From positions 1,488,001 through 1,552,000 of the forward strand of contig CP018783.1 in the NCBI GenBank assembly GCA_002025645.1: 64,000 nucleotides of DNA. Reading direction: 5' to 3'. Under the pieces are notes generated by a model, which saw only the letters and a program-made list of their open reading frames with translations, made no database searches and was not told the DNA's origin. Every line of letters begins with the position of its first letter. Within the stretch, counting starts at the first letter, position 1. Made by a program: the position numbers and the translations under genes. The stretch comes from Curtobacterium pusillum (lineage in GTDB: Bacteria > Actinomycetota > Actinomycetes > Actinomycetales > Microbacteriaceae). Below are positions 8,554-16,535 of the stretch, one piece after another.

Positions 8554-9003
8554 TCAGACCGTCGCGCCCTCGAGCCGGTCGACCGCGACCGCGAGTTCCT
8601 CGAGTTCCGGGACCTCCCGGGCCTCGGCGAGCGCGCCCTCCAGCGCGGCAGCGTGGATCGGCGTGGCCGCGTCGAGCAACTGCTGGCCCGCGTGCGTCAG
8701 CTCGGTGTACAGCCCGCGGCGGTCGTCGGCGCAGAGCACGCGGGTGAGGAGCGCACGCTCCTCGAGTCGATTCACCAGACGGGTGGTCGCACTCGGGCTG
8801 AGCGCCGCGGCACGGGCGAGCTGCTGCATGCGCATGTGGAAGCCGTCCTGACGGCGGAGGGCGTCGAGGACGGTGAACTCGACGACGGACAGGTCGACCT
8901 CGCGCAGGCCGCGCTCGAGCCGCGCCTCGATCAGGCCGTGCAGGGCTGCGAGCGTGCGCCAGCCGTGCGCGCGGACGGCGACGGACGTGTCGTCGACGGA
9001 CAT
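8554..9003 (-). CDS. MarR family transcriptional regulator
   Basis: This 149-residue protein has a MarR winged helix (LSVVEFTVLDALRRQ, LSPSATTRLVNRLEERALLTR, DDRRGLYTELTHAG). The start is set by GGGAGAG upstream of ATG 9003. It is divergent from an MFS transporter, and the gap holds a 19-base direct repeat. It most likely represses that transporter and itself, with release by a small toxic or aromatic ligand. Such MarR/MFS pairs are common drug-efflux switches. Confidence 0.9.
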   Translation of the reverse strand: MSVDDTSVAVRAHGWRTLAALHGLIEARLERGLREVDLSVVEFTVLDALRRQDGFHMRMQQLARAAALSPSATTRLVNRLEERALLTRVLCADDRRGLYTELTHAGQQLLDAATPIHAAALEGALAEAREVPELEELAVAVDRLEGATV

Positions 9004-9049
9004 GGACTCTCCCAACTCGTGGTCGCGGGCACAGATGGTTGCTTGCGCG

Positions 9050-9091
9050 GATACCCCGCGTGTGCAACTATCGATATCCCGCGTCTGCAAC
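9050..9091. promoter_or_regulatory. 19-base direct repeat, candidate MarR operator
   Basis: GATACCCCGCGTGTGCAAC at 9050-9068 recurs as GATATCCCGCGTCTGCAAC at 9073-9091, with two mismatches and a 23-base period. It sits in the divergent MarR/MFS promoter region. Two turns of separation would place two regulator dimers on the same face of DNA. Confidence 0.6.
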
Positions 9092-9137
9092 AACCAGCGT
9101 ACGCGGCCCAGCTGCACCGCACAACGGAAGGACATCC

Positions 9138-10331
9138 ATGCCCGCGGGACTCATCGCCCTCGCACTCGGCGGATTCGGCATCGGCCTGACCGAGTTCGTC
9201 ATCACCGGGCTCCTGCCCGAGGTCGCCGCCGACTACGGCGTGACCGAGACGACCGCCGGCTGGCTCGTCACCGGGTACGCCCTCGCCGTGATCGTCGGGG
9301 CGCTCGGCCTCACCGCCGCCACCACGCGGCTCCCCCGCAAGCCCGTGCTCATCGGCCTGCTCGTGCTGTTCGTCATCGGCAACACGCTCTCCGCGGTCGC
9401 GCCGGTGTACGGCGTCATGATGCTCGGCCGCGTCATCGCCGCCCTGTGCCACGGTGCGTTCTTCGGCATCGGCTCCGTCGTCGCGTCGAACATGGTCGAG
9501 CGGTCGAAGCGCGCCTCGGCCGTCGCACTCATGTTCACCGGACTCACCGCGTCGAACGTGCTCGGCGTCCCGTTCGGCACCTTCCTCGGCCAGGCGCTCG
9601 GCTGGCGCGCCACCTTCTGGACCATCGCCGTGATCGGCGTGATCACCCTCGTCGGCGTGGCCCTGCTCGTGCCGGGCGTCCGGTCCGACACGGAGCAGCC
9701 CCCGTCGCTCGTCCGCGAGCTCAGCGCGTTCCGCTCCGGCCAGGTCTGGCTCTCACTCGGCATGACCGTGCTCGGCTACGGCGGCATGTTCGGCGCCTTC
9801 ACGTACATCGCGTACACGCTGACGTCCGTCTCCGGCTTCGCATCGAGTGCCGTTCCCTGGCTGCTCATCGTGTTCGGCGTCGGGCTCTTCGTGGGCAACT
9901 TCGTCGGCGGCAAGCTGGCCTCGAGGTCCATCGACGGCACCCTCCTGGTCGTCCTGGTCGTGCTCACCGTCGTCCTCGCACTGTTCGCCGTGGTCGCGAC
10001 CTCGCCCGTGCTCACCGTGATCGCACTCGTCCTGATGGGCGCGTTCGGCTTCGCGACGGTGCCGGCCCTGCAGACCCGCGTGATGCAGTACGCGGACCAC
10101 GCACCGACCCTGGCGAGCGGTGCGAACATCGCCGCGTTCAACCTCGGCAACGCGCTCGGCGCATGGATCGGCGGGCTCACGATCGCGGCGGGGCTCGGCT
10201 ACACGTCGCCGATCTGGGCGGGTGCCGGCATCACGCTGGCTGCGGTCGTGCTGACCGCCGTCGCCGCCGGCGCGGCACGCCGCGGCCGTTCGCGCGGTGC
10301 GGTGACGACGGGGAGCGTCGCGACGGTCTGA
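9138..10331 (+). CDS. MFS transporter, DHA1-type efflux protein
   Basis: This 397-residue protein has about 12 hydrophobic segments. The start is ALALGGFGIGLTEFVITGLLP, and ATTRLPRKPVLIG in the loop between segments 2 and 3 is the MFS motif A position. The FGIGLTEFV start is seen in AraJ/PbuE/Cml-type drug or metabolite exporters. GGAAGGAC lies just before the ATG. It is divergent from the MarR regulator, and palindrome copy 2 follows its stop by 15 bases as probable terminator. The substrate is unknown. Confidence 0.88.
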   Translation: MPAGLIALALGGFGIGLTEFVITGLLPEVAADYGVTETTAGWLVTGYALAVIVGALGLTAATTRLPRKPVLIGLLVLFVIGNTLSAVAPVYGVMMLGRVIAALCHGAFFGIGSVVASNMVERSKRASAVALMFTGLTASNVLGVPFGTFLGQALGWRATFWTIAVIGVITLVGVALLVPGVRSDTEQPPSLVRELSAFRSGQVWLSLGMTVLGYGGMFGAFTYIAYTLTSVSGFASSAVPWLLIVFGVGLFVGNFVGGKLASRSIDGTLLVVLVVLTVVLALFAVVATSPVLTVIALVLMGAFGFATVPALQTRVMQYADHAPTLASGANIAAFNLGNALGAWIGGLTIAAGLGYTSPIWAGAGITLAAVVLTAVAAGAARRGRSRGAVTTGSVATV

Positions 10332-10346
10332 CGGTGCGCACCCACC

Positions 10347-10388
10347 GGACTGGAGGCGCGGTGTCGGCTGGCACCGCGCCTCCCGTCC
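10347..10388. repeat. Palindromic repeat GGACTGGAGGC family, copy 2
   Basis: The left arm is GGACTGGAGGCGCGGTG and the right arm is CACCGCGCCTCCCGTCC, with one mismatch and an eight-base loop. It lies 15 bases after the MFS stop codon and can fold as a terminator. Confidence 0.85.
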
Positions 10389-10415
10389 GTCCGTGGTCGC
10401 GTCGCGAGCATCGAG

Positions 10416-10464
10416 TGAGCAGCAATCGTCGGGTCGCGGGCGCCCACTCGACGATTGCTGCTCA
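10416..10464. repeat. Palindrome with 16-base arms TGAGCAGCAATCGTCG
   Basis: TGAGCAGCAATCGTCG at 10416-10431 is matched by its exact reverse complement at 10449-10464 across a 17-base loop. The arms are AT-richer than their surroundings and unlike the other palindrome families here. It lies between palindrome copy 2 and the tRNA terminator, so it is a second hairpin in the same intergenic region. Confidence 0.75.
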
Positions 10465-10498
10465 GTCGACGCGACGCGGGCAGGGCTCCGGAACGACG

Positions 10499-10526
10499 AA
10501 ACCCCGGTCCGAGCGGACCGGGGTTT
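10499..10526 (-). terminator. Terminator hairpin downstream of tRNA-Ser(GCT)
   Basis: AAACCCCGGTCC and GGACCGGGGTTT form a perfect 12-base stem around the loop GAGC. It lies ten bases past the 3' end of the tRNA gene on the minus strand. Confidence 0.9.
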
Positions 10527-10535
10527 CGTGTGGTG

Positions 10536-10625
10536 CGGAGACGGAGGGATTTGAACCCTCGGTCCCCTCAAAGGGGACTCCACCTTAGCAGGGTGGTGCA
10601 CTCGGCCGGACTATGCGACGTCTCC
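10536..10625 (-). tRNA. tRNA-Ser (anticodon GCT)
   Basis: On the minus strand the gene starts GGAGACG and ends CGTCTCC plus a G discriminator, giving a perfect 7-base acceptor stem. The anticodon loop CTGCTAA holds GCT. A long variable arm (stem AGTCCCC / GGGGACC) marks a class II serine tRNA. The T arm reads GAGGGTTCAAATCCCTC. The 3' CCA is not encoded. It is followed by a strong terminator. Confidence 0.97.
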
Positions 10626-11139
10626 AAGCACTCTCGCGAGCGCTCCGACCACCATACAGGAGGACGAGCCCACTCTCGACCTCGGCGCGTCACCCCCGAG
10701 CACGGTGGGTCCCCCGAAGTGGGGACACGTGGGGGTTGTCCACTCGTACCCCGCTCAATAGCATCGACGGGACGCGGCGATCACGTTCCGGAGGGTTCCC
10801 CTCCGTAGTCGCGACACAGCACCGACGTCGCTCCCTGGAGCCGAGCCCGACGCGCCCGATCGCGGCGCTCGGCCGGGGAGCGACCGAGGGGGCGCGGCCC
10901 ACCACCGCGCCCCCGATCTCGGTGGCGGCTCGCGCGGCTGCGCGGCGCGAGACTCGGCGTGCGCCGCGCGAGACTCGGCCTGCGCGACAGTTCTCGGCCC
11001 CCGGAGCGCGAGAAGTGTCGCTCACCGCGAGACTCGGGGGGGGATCCGTCGCGGCACAGCGACAGTCTGGCGCCGGGGTACTGCGGGAATCAGTCGCTTT
11101 GGCGGGGCGGGCCAGCGACCGCACGACTCGCGCGCCGAC
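10626..11139. other. Long intergenic region with short repeats, no gene seen
   Basis: No convincing coding frame is present on either strand in these 514 bases. CGCGAGACTCGG occurs three times (10946-10957, 10967-10978, 11026-11037). A hairpin has arms GCGACAGTTCTCG (10984-10996) and CGAGAAGTGTCGC (11009-11021), with one mismatch. An 8-G run follows the third repeat. The region separates the 5' end of tRNA-Ser from the 3' end of the LCP gene, so it should hold the tRNA promoter near 10630-10670 and the LCP terminator. Confidence 0.6.
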
Positions 11140-12465
11140 TCAGGAGCCGAAGGCCTTCGAGCAGGTCTGCTGGTCGGCGGACTGACCCTGCAGGCCGTCG
11201 ATCGTCTCGGACGGGGCAGTCGCCGCGGGGGTCTCCGCCGCCGGAGCAGCAGGCGCCGACCCGGCAGCTGAGGTCGACGGTGCAGCGGTCGATCCGGCAG
11301 CGGGCGCCGAACCGGCAGCGCTCGACCCGGCCGACTGACCCGCGGACGCCGCGCTCTCCGACCCGATGCCGGTGCTGTCCGCCCCGAGGGAGAACGACTG
11401 GTCGGCCTTGATCTTCGTGAACAGCTGGGCCGCGAGCTCCGTCGACGGCTGCACCTTGCCGGCGTAGACCCCGGTCCCCCCGGTCGTGCCGGGGTACTGC
11501 ACGAAGTTGACCTGTGCGAGCGGGAGGTCCTGCAGCGCCCGCCCCATCTGCACCATCGTCCCGACGTCGTTCAGGCTCTGGGACAACTGCATGTTCGACG
11601 CCGCGGCGCGGGCCAGCTTGTACAGGGTGGTCGGCGAGGTGAGGGTGTCGTTCGACTTCACCGTGCGGAGCAGCGACGACAGGAAGACCTGCTGGCTGGA
11701 GATGCGGCCGAGGTCGGAACCGTCGCCGACCCCGTGTCGGGAGCGCAGGAACGCGAGGGCCTGGTCTCCCTGGAGCGTCGTCGTGCCCTGCTGCAGGTCG
11801 AGGCCGGTGTAGCGGTCGTGGATCGGCTGGGCGACGCAGACGGGCACGCCGCCGATGGCGTTCGACATCTCGATGACGCCGTTGAACGACACTGCCGCGG
11901 AGTACTGGACGTCGAGTCCGGTGAGGCCCTGCACGGTCTGCACGACGCAGTTGAGCCCGCCCTCGCCCCACGCGCTGTTGATCGGCTGCGCCGCCATGGC
12001 CGGTGTGGTGCCGGAGCCGTCCGGCTTCTGACACCCGGGGATGGGCGTGATGAGGTCGCGCGGGATGCTCACGGCCGTGGCGTTGGTGTGGTCGGCGGAC
12101 ACGTGCAGCAGGATGTTCACGTCGTTGAGGGTGGCGTCGCGTTCGCCGTACGCGGTCCCCTGCTCCGGGTCGTTGTCCGTGCCGACGACGAGCATGTTGA
12201 ACCCGCCCTTGTAGGCGCTGAGCGCCGTGGCTCCCTTGGCCTTCGGCGCAGCCTGCCCCTGGATCTGCACGCCGTCGCCGAGGTCGTCGGTCACCTGCTT
12301 GGCGGCGATCGCGGCGACCGAGGCCGAGCTGACGAGGGCGACGGCCACGACGCCGGACAGGACCTTCGTGATCGTGCCGACGGGGTGACGGTTCCGGAGA
12401 CGTCCGTGTCGTGCGATCCCGGTCGCTCGGTTGAGACGGTGGGATCGATCGCGGACGTCGTTCAC
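11140..12465 (-). CDS. LytR-CpsA-Psr (LCP) family cell-wall glycopolymer ligase
   Basis: This 441-residue protein has a basic cytoplasmic start and one transmembrane helix (about residues 34-56). The LCP domain carries the family's key arginines: VSIPRDL after the first strands, and FLRSRHGVGDGSDLGR later. LCP enzymes move lipid-linked glycopolymers onto peptidoglycan outside the membrane. The C-terminal 90 residues are a low-complexity Ala/Ser/Pro/Gly tail, perhaps a wall-spanning linker, ending in a short Cys-containing segment. The GTG start at 12465 is chosen for AGGAG ten bases upstream; a longer frame continues to 12702. It appears to be monocistronic. Confidence 0.9.
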   Translation of the reverse strand: MNDVRDRSHRLNRATGIARHGRLRNRHPVGTITKVLSGVVAVALVSSASVAAIAAKQVTDDLGDGVQIQGQAAPKAKGATALSAYKGGFNMLVVGTDNDPEQGTAYGERDATLNDVNILLHVSADHTNATAVSIPRDLITPIPGCQKPDGSGTTPAMAAQPINSAWGEGGLNCVVQTVQGLTGLDVQYSAAVSFNGVIEMSNAIGGVPVCVAQPIHDRYTGLDLQQGTTTLQGDQALAFLRSRHGVGDGSDLGRISSQQVFLSSLLRTVKSNDTLTSPTTLYKLARAAASNMQLSQSLNDVGTMVQMGRALQDLPLAQVNFVQYPGTTGGTGVYAGKVQPSTELAAQLFTKIKADQSFSLGADSTGIGSESAASAGQSAGSSAAGSAPAAGSTAAPSTSAAGSAPAAPAAETPAATAPSETIDGLQGQSADQQTCSKAFGS

Positions 12466-12658
12466 GGGCACTCCTGTCGTGTGCGGACACGGTGCACGCC
12501 GGTGGTGCTGACGTGCGGGCAGCGCCCACCCTGTCGGGCGCCGGGGCGTCCCGCACGAGCCCGGGTCGTCCCGGGCCGCGGAGACGGCAACCGGACCACC
12601 CTGCCACGAGCCCACCTGGCGATTCAGTGCGAGCGGCCCCGGAATCCGCGGTGAGTGC

Positions 12659-13333
12659 TCAGGCCGCCGTCCGGAACCGATGCGGCAGCGCGATGAGCGC
12701 ATCGGCCAGCTCGACGAGCGCCGCAGCGCACTCGTCGAGGGCGTCGCGTTCCGCCGCGACCGTCGCGCGTTCAGCGATCGACCGGCGTTCCCGACGGGCG
12801 ACGACGGCGTCTATCCCGTTCGCGAGTGCGACCTCGTCGGAGAAGAAGGCGTCGAGGACCGCGTGCTGCGAGAGGAGCCAGTCGGCACTGACGGCGGCAC
12901 CGTTCCGCCGCAACCACCACGATCCGAGCTCGACGAAGACGCCGCCCTCGGTCTGGCAGTCCCGCACCCAGGCGACGTCGAACCGGTCGGCGCAGCACGC
13001 TGAACCGGACGACGGTTCGGTGATCATCGTCCGCGCGATCCGGATCCGTTCCGTCATGTGGTCGACGGTCCAGTGCGCGACGACGACACCGACGTAGCGC
13101 TGCACGCTCACCAAGCGCAGGTTCTCGAGCGGCATGAGGGCTTCACGCACGGGCGTCCGGGACACCCGCATGTCCTCGGCGATGGCGTCGAGCCGGATGC
13201 GCTGGCCGCGGCGGTACACGCCGCGCAGCACGTTGTCGAGCAGCCGGGCGAAGACGGCATCGCGCAGCAGGCTCCTCCGGATGCCGTTCGGATCGTCGTC
13301 CCCGCGGCCCGCGCGGTGCTCTGCTCGCCCCAT
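12659..13333 (-). CDS. GntR family transcriptional regulator
   Basis: This 224-residue protein has an N-terminal winged helix (VFARLLDNVLRGVYRRGQRI, AIAEDMRVSRTPVREALMPL). A mostly helical C-terminal domain of FCD-like size follows. The frame extends upstream to 13435, but the ATG at 13333 is preferred because the residues before it have shadow-like composition; no strong ribosome site decides it. An MFS symporter lies upstream on the same strand, and a 12-base palindrome lies in the gap. The regulator probably controls that transporter or itself. Confidence 0.8.
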   Translation of the reverse strand: MGRAEHRAGRGDDDPNGIRRSLLRDAVFARLLDNVLRGVYRRGQRIRLDAIAEDMRVSRTPVREALMPLENLRLVSVQRYVGVVVAHWTVDHMTERIRIARTMITEPSSGSACCADRFDVAWVRDCQTEGGVFVELGSWWLRRNGAAVSADWLLSQHAVLDAFFSDEVALANGIDAVVARRERRSIAERATVAAERDALDECAAALVELADALIALPHRFRTAA

Positions 13334-13467
13334 GCCGTCAGGATCACGCACGGCCCACGCCGCCGCGATCGGACGAGGACGGACCGTGGACCGTGCGGTC
13401 GGATGCCGCGCTGTGGAGGAGTGCCATGGGAGCACGATGGCAGTCGCACTCCCGACGTGCTAAACAC

Positions 13468-13479
13468 TCCGTATACGGA
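13468..13479. promoter_or_regulatory. Palindrome TCCGTATACGGA, candidate GntR operator
   Basis: TCCGTATACGGA is a perfect 12-base palindrome centred on GTATAC, a core often bound by GntR/FadR-type proteins. It lies just beyond the MFS stop and upstream of the GntR gene, in a locally AT-rich stretch. Autoregulation is the simplest reading. Confidence 0.5.
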
Positions 13480-13482
13480 ATA

Positions 13483-14943
13483 CTACTTTCGTGGCGCGTC
13501 TGCCTCCTTGGTCAGGACCGACAACGGCTGCGTGACGTCCTCGAGCCCCTTCCGTGCCGCGTCGACGCCGAAGATCAGCGCCACGACACCGCCCGCGATC
13601 ATCACCGCGGACCCGAGCAGGTACCCCCAGAACAGCGGCTCGCGCGACGACCCGTCGCCGATGAGCGCTCCGTAGATGAGCGGCGCGATCGCACCGAAGA
13701 TCTGCGCCAGCGCGAAGAAGTACGAGATCGCCTGCGACCGGAGCTCGAGCGGGAAGATCTCGCTCACGGTCAGGTACGCACTCGACGCACCCGCCGAGGC
13801 GAAGAAGAACGACACGCACCAGAAGACCACCTGCACGCCGGCGCTGATCGCGTCCGCCTGGAACAGGAACGCCGAGGTGGCGAGCACGAGCCCGGACACC
13901 AGGTACGTCGAGAAGATCATCTGCCGACGACCCCAGGTGTCGAAGAACCGGCCGAGGATGATCGGTCCGAGCAGGTTGCCGATCGCGAAGGGGAAGAAGT
14001 ACACCGACGTCTCGGCGGTCTTCAGGCCGAAGAAGTTCGTGAGCACGAGTGCGTACGTGAAGAAGATCGCGTTGTAGAGGAAGGCCTGCGTGATCATCAT
14101 CGTCGCGCCGACCAGGGTCCGGGTCGGGTACTGCCGGAACAGCACCTTCACGATCGTCCGGAACTTCACGTTGTCCATCGGCGTGACGGTCATCGCCTTG
14201 GACGCGTCGACCTCCGGCAGCCGGTGTCCCGTGGACTTCTCGACGGACTCCTCGATCTGCGTGACCGTCGCCTCGGCCTCGTCCTCGCGTCCGTGGGTCA
14301 TCAGCCACCGCGGACTCTCCGGGATGTGCCGCCGCAGGAAGATGATCGCGATGCCGAGCACCGGGCCGAGGAAGAAGCCGATGCGCCAGCCGATGTTCTC
14401 GGCGAAGTTGGCCGTGTCGAGCAGGTAGATGTTCGCGAAGGCGCCGAGCGCGGCACCGCCCCAGTACGTGCCGTTGATCGCGATGTCGACGTGCCCGCGG
14501 TACTTCGCCGGGATGAGCTCGTCGATCGCCGAGTTGATCGCCGCGTACTCGCCGCCGATGCCGAGGCCCGCGACGAACCGGAAGGCCGCGAGGAACCAGA
14601 AGTCCTGCGCGAGCCCCGCGATGCCGGAGCCGATCAGGTAGATGGCCAGCGTGAGGATGAAGAGCTTCCGACGACCCAGCCGGTCGGACATCCGGCCGAA
14701 GACGATCGCGCCGACGACCTGCCCGATGAGGTAGATGGTGCCGAGCGAGGTCACCTGCTGCGTCGACAGGTTCAGGTCTGCCTGGAACCCGGCGTTCGAC
14801 ACGATCTGGATCTCGAGGCCGTCGAGGACCCAGGAGACACCGAGTCCCACCACGACACTCCAGTGGAACCGTGTCCACGGCAGTCTGTCCATCCTGGCGG
14901 GGACCAGGCTCTTGATCGCCCCGTTCGTCGTCGCGCTGCTCAC
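13483..14943 (-). CDS. MFS transporter, metabolite:H+ symporter type
   Basis: This 486-residue protein has 12 predicted membrane segments. It has the sugar/organic-acid porter signatures GRMSDRLGRRK after segment 2 and RFVAGLGIGGEYAAINSAIDEL in segments 4-5. PESPRWLMTHGR follows segment 6, and a long central loop carries charged residues. These features place it near the AAHS and sugar-porter groups that import aromatic acids or sugars. The GTG at 14943 has no ribosome site; a minus-strand TAGGTT box at 14952-14957 lies eight bases upstream, suggesting a leaderless message. The GntR regulator follows it downstream. Confidence 0.87.
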   Translation of the reverse strand: MSSATTNGAIKSLVPARMDRLPWTRFHWSVVVGLGVSWVLDGLEIQIVSNAGFQADLNLSTQQVTSLGTIYLIGQVVGAIVFGRMSDRLGRRKLFILTLAIYLIGSGIAGLAQDFWFLAAFRFVAGLGIGGEYAAINSAIDELIPAKYRGHVDIAINGTYWGGAALGAFANIYLLDTANFAENIGWRIGFFLGPVLGIAIIFLRRHIPESPRWLMTHGREDEAEATVTQIEESVEKSTGHRLPEVDASKAMTVTPMDNVKFRTIVKVLFRQYPTRTLVGATMMITQAFLYNAIFFTYALVLTNFFGLKTAETSVYFFPFAIGNLLGPIILGRFFDTWGRRQMIFSTYLVSGLVLATSAFLFQADAISAGVQVVFWCVSFFFASAGASSAYLTVSEIFPLELRSQAISYFFALAQIFGAIAPLIYGALIGDGSSREPLFWGYLLGSAVMIAGGVVALIFGVDAARKGLEDVTQPLSVLTKEADAPRK

Positions 14944-15085
14944 GAAAAGGGAACCTACGCCGAGATCGCCGCGATGGTTCAGGGACGGAACGACACGTGT
15001 CCGGGGGCGGAGCCGGATCCCCCTATCGAACCCGGCTCCGACGCCGGAACCTCAATCATTGCAATTGCTATGAAAACCCACAAGC

Positions 15086-15127
15086 GGACTGGAGGCACGT
15101 GGCGGCCCCGCCACGTGCCTCCAGTCC
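15086..15127. repeat. Palindromic repeat GGACTGGAGGC family, copy 3
   Basis: Two perfect 20-base arms starting GGACTGGAGGCACGTGGCGG flank a two-base centre. Unlike most copies it does not follow a gene end. It lies between divergent genes and ends nine bases before the TAACGT -10 box (15137-15142) of the ATPase gene at 15150, so it covers the -35 region. Confidence 0.92.
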
Positions 15128-15149
15128 GCAACGGCGTAACGTCGAAGAG

Positions 15150-16535
15150 GTGACCCGACCCGACATCCGAACGGTCGGCGAGCTCCGCACCTCTGGCCAC
15201 GTCCAGAAGACGGTCCGCGCCGAGATCCGCGACAACCTGCTCAGCGCCCTCCGCGAGGGCCGCGACCCCTGGCCCGGCCTGCACGGCTTCGCCACCACCG
15301 TCGTCCCGCAGCTCGAGCGTGCCCTCATCGCCGGGCACGACGTCGTCCTGCTCGGCGAACGCGGACAGGGCAAGACCCGCCTGCTCCGCACCCTGCAGGG
15401 CCTGCTCGACGAGTGGACGCCGGTCATCACCGGCTCCGAACTCGGCGAGCACCCGTACGAACCGATCACGACCGCGAGCATCCGACGTGCCGAGGACCTC
15501 GGCGACGCGCTCCCGATCAGCTGGCGGCACCGCGACGACCGCTACGTCGAGAAGCTCGCGACGCCGGACACCTCCGTCGCCGACCTCATCGGCGACGTCG
15601 ACCCCATGAAGGTCGCGGAGGGCCGCAGCCTCGGCGACCCGGAGACCATCCACTTCGGCCTGGTCCCCCGTGGCCACCGCGGCATCGTCGCCATCAACGA
15701 GCTGCCCGACCTCGCCGAGCGCATCCAGGTCGCGATGCTCAACGTGATGGAGGAGCGCGACGTGCAGATCCGCGGGTACGTCCTGCGGCTGCCGCTCGAC
15801 GTGCTCGTGGTGGCCAGCGCCAACCCCGAGGACTACACGAACCGCGGCCGGATCATCACCCCGCTCAAGGACCGCTTCGGCGCCGAGATCCGCACCCACT
15901 ACCCGATCGAGCTCGAGGACGAGATCGCCGTGATCCGGCAAGAGGCCCAGCTCACGGCCGACGTGCCGGACGCGCTGGTCGAGATCCTCGCCCGGTTCAC
16001 CCGTGCCCTGCGCGGATCGAGTGCGGTCGATCAGCGCAGCGGTGTCAGCGCCCGATTCGCGATCGCCGGCGCCGAGACGATCTCCGCCGCGGCCGTCCAC
16101 CGTGCCGCTCGTCAGGGCGAGGAGCACGCGGTCGCGCGACCGATCGATCTCGAGACGGCGGTCGACGTACTCGGCGGCAAGATCGAGTTCGAGAACGGCG
16201 AGGAGGACCGTGCCGACGAGGTGCTCGAGCACCTCCTCCGGACCGCGACGGCCGAGACCGTGCGCGCCCGGTTCCGCGGCCTGGACTTCGCGGTCCTCGT
16301 CGAGGCGCTCGACGGCGGCACGATGGTGACCACCGGCGAGCAGGTCAGCGCCCGGGCGTTCCTCGAGGGCCTGCCGAGCATCGGCGAGTCCGACCTGTAC
16401 GACCAGGTCTGCGAACGCCTCGGAGCGACGAACGACGGGGAGCGTGCCGGCGCGATCGAGCTGGCACTCGAAGGGCTGTACCTGGCCCGACGCATCAGCA
16501 AGGAGTCCGGCGGGGGCGAAGCCGTCTATGGCTAG
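15150..16535 (+). CDS. MoxR/ChlI-like AAA+ ATPase
   Basis: This 461-residue ATPase has Walker A GERGQGKTRLL at about residues 69-79. The Walker B position reads GIVAINELPDL, with Asn where most AAA+ proteins have Asp. The arginine-finger region PLKDRFGAEIRTHYP follows. Such proteins are annotated as magnesium-chelatase subunit I-like and pair with a VWA protein, as in Rv0958/Rv0959 of mycobacteria. They are not part of chlorophyll synthesis; the pair's role is unknown. The GTG 15150 follows a TAACGT box by seven bases, so a leaderless start is likely. The stop overlaps the VWA gene by eight bases. Confidence 0.88.
   Translation: MTRPDIRTVGELRTSGHVQKTVRAEIRDNLLSALREGRDPWPGLHGFATTVVPQLERALIAGHDVVLLGERGQGKTRLLRTLQGLLDEWTPVITGSELGEHPYEPITTASIRRAEDLGDALPISWRHRDDRYVEKLATPDTSVADLIGDVDPMKVAEGRSLGDPETIHFGLVPRGHRGIVAINELPDLAERIQVAMLNVMEERDVQIRGYVLRLPLDVLVVASANPEDYTNRGRIITPLKDRFGAEIRTHYPIELEDEIAVIRQEAQLTADVPDALVEILARFTRALRGSSAVDQRSGVSARFAIAGAETISAAAVHRAARQGEEHAVARPIDLETAVDVLGGKIEFENGEEDRADEVLEHLLRTATAETVRARFRGLDFAVLVEALDGGTMVTTGEQVSARAFLEGLPSIGESDLYDQVCERLGATNDGERAGAIELALEGLYLARRISKESGGGEAVYG

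Noticed and set aside
10690..11124. A 144-codon minus-strand frame between the LCP gene and tRNA-Ser
   Set aside because: Its composition is Arg/Ala/Ser-rich, it has no ribosome site, and repeats and a hairpin run through it.
12466..12702. Upstream extension of the LCP protein
   Set aside because: GTG 12465 has AGGAG at the right distance, and the extension is Pro/Arg-rich without a membrane segment.
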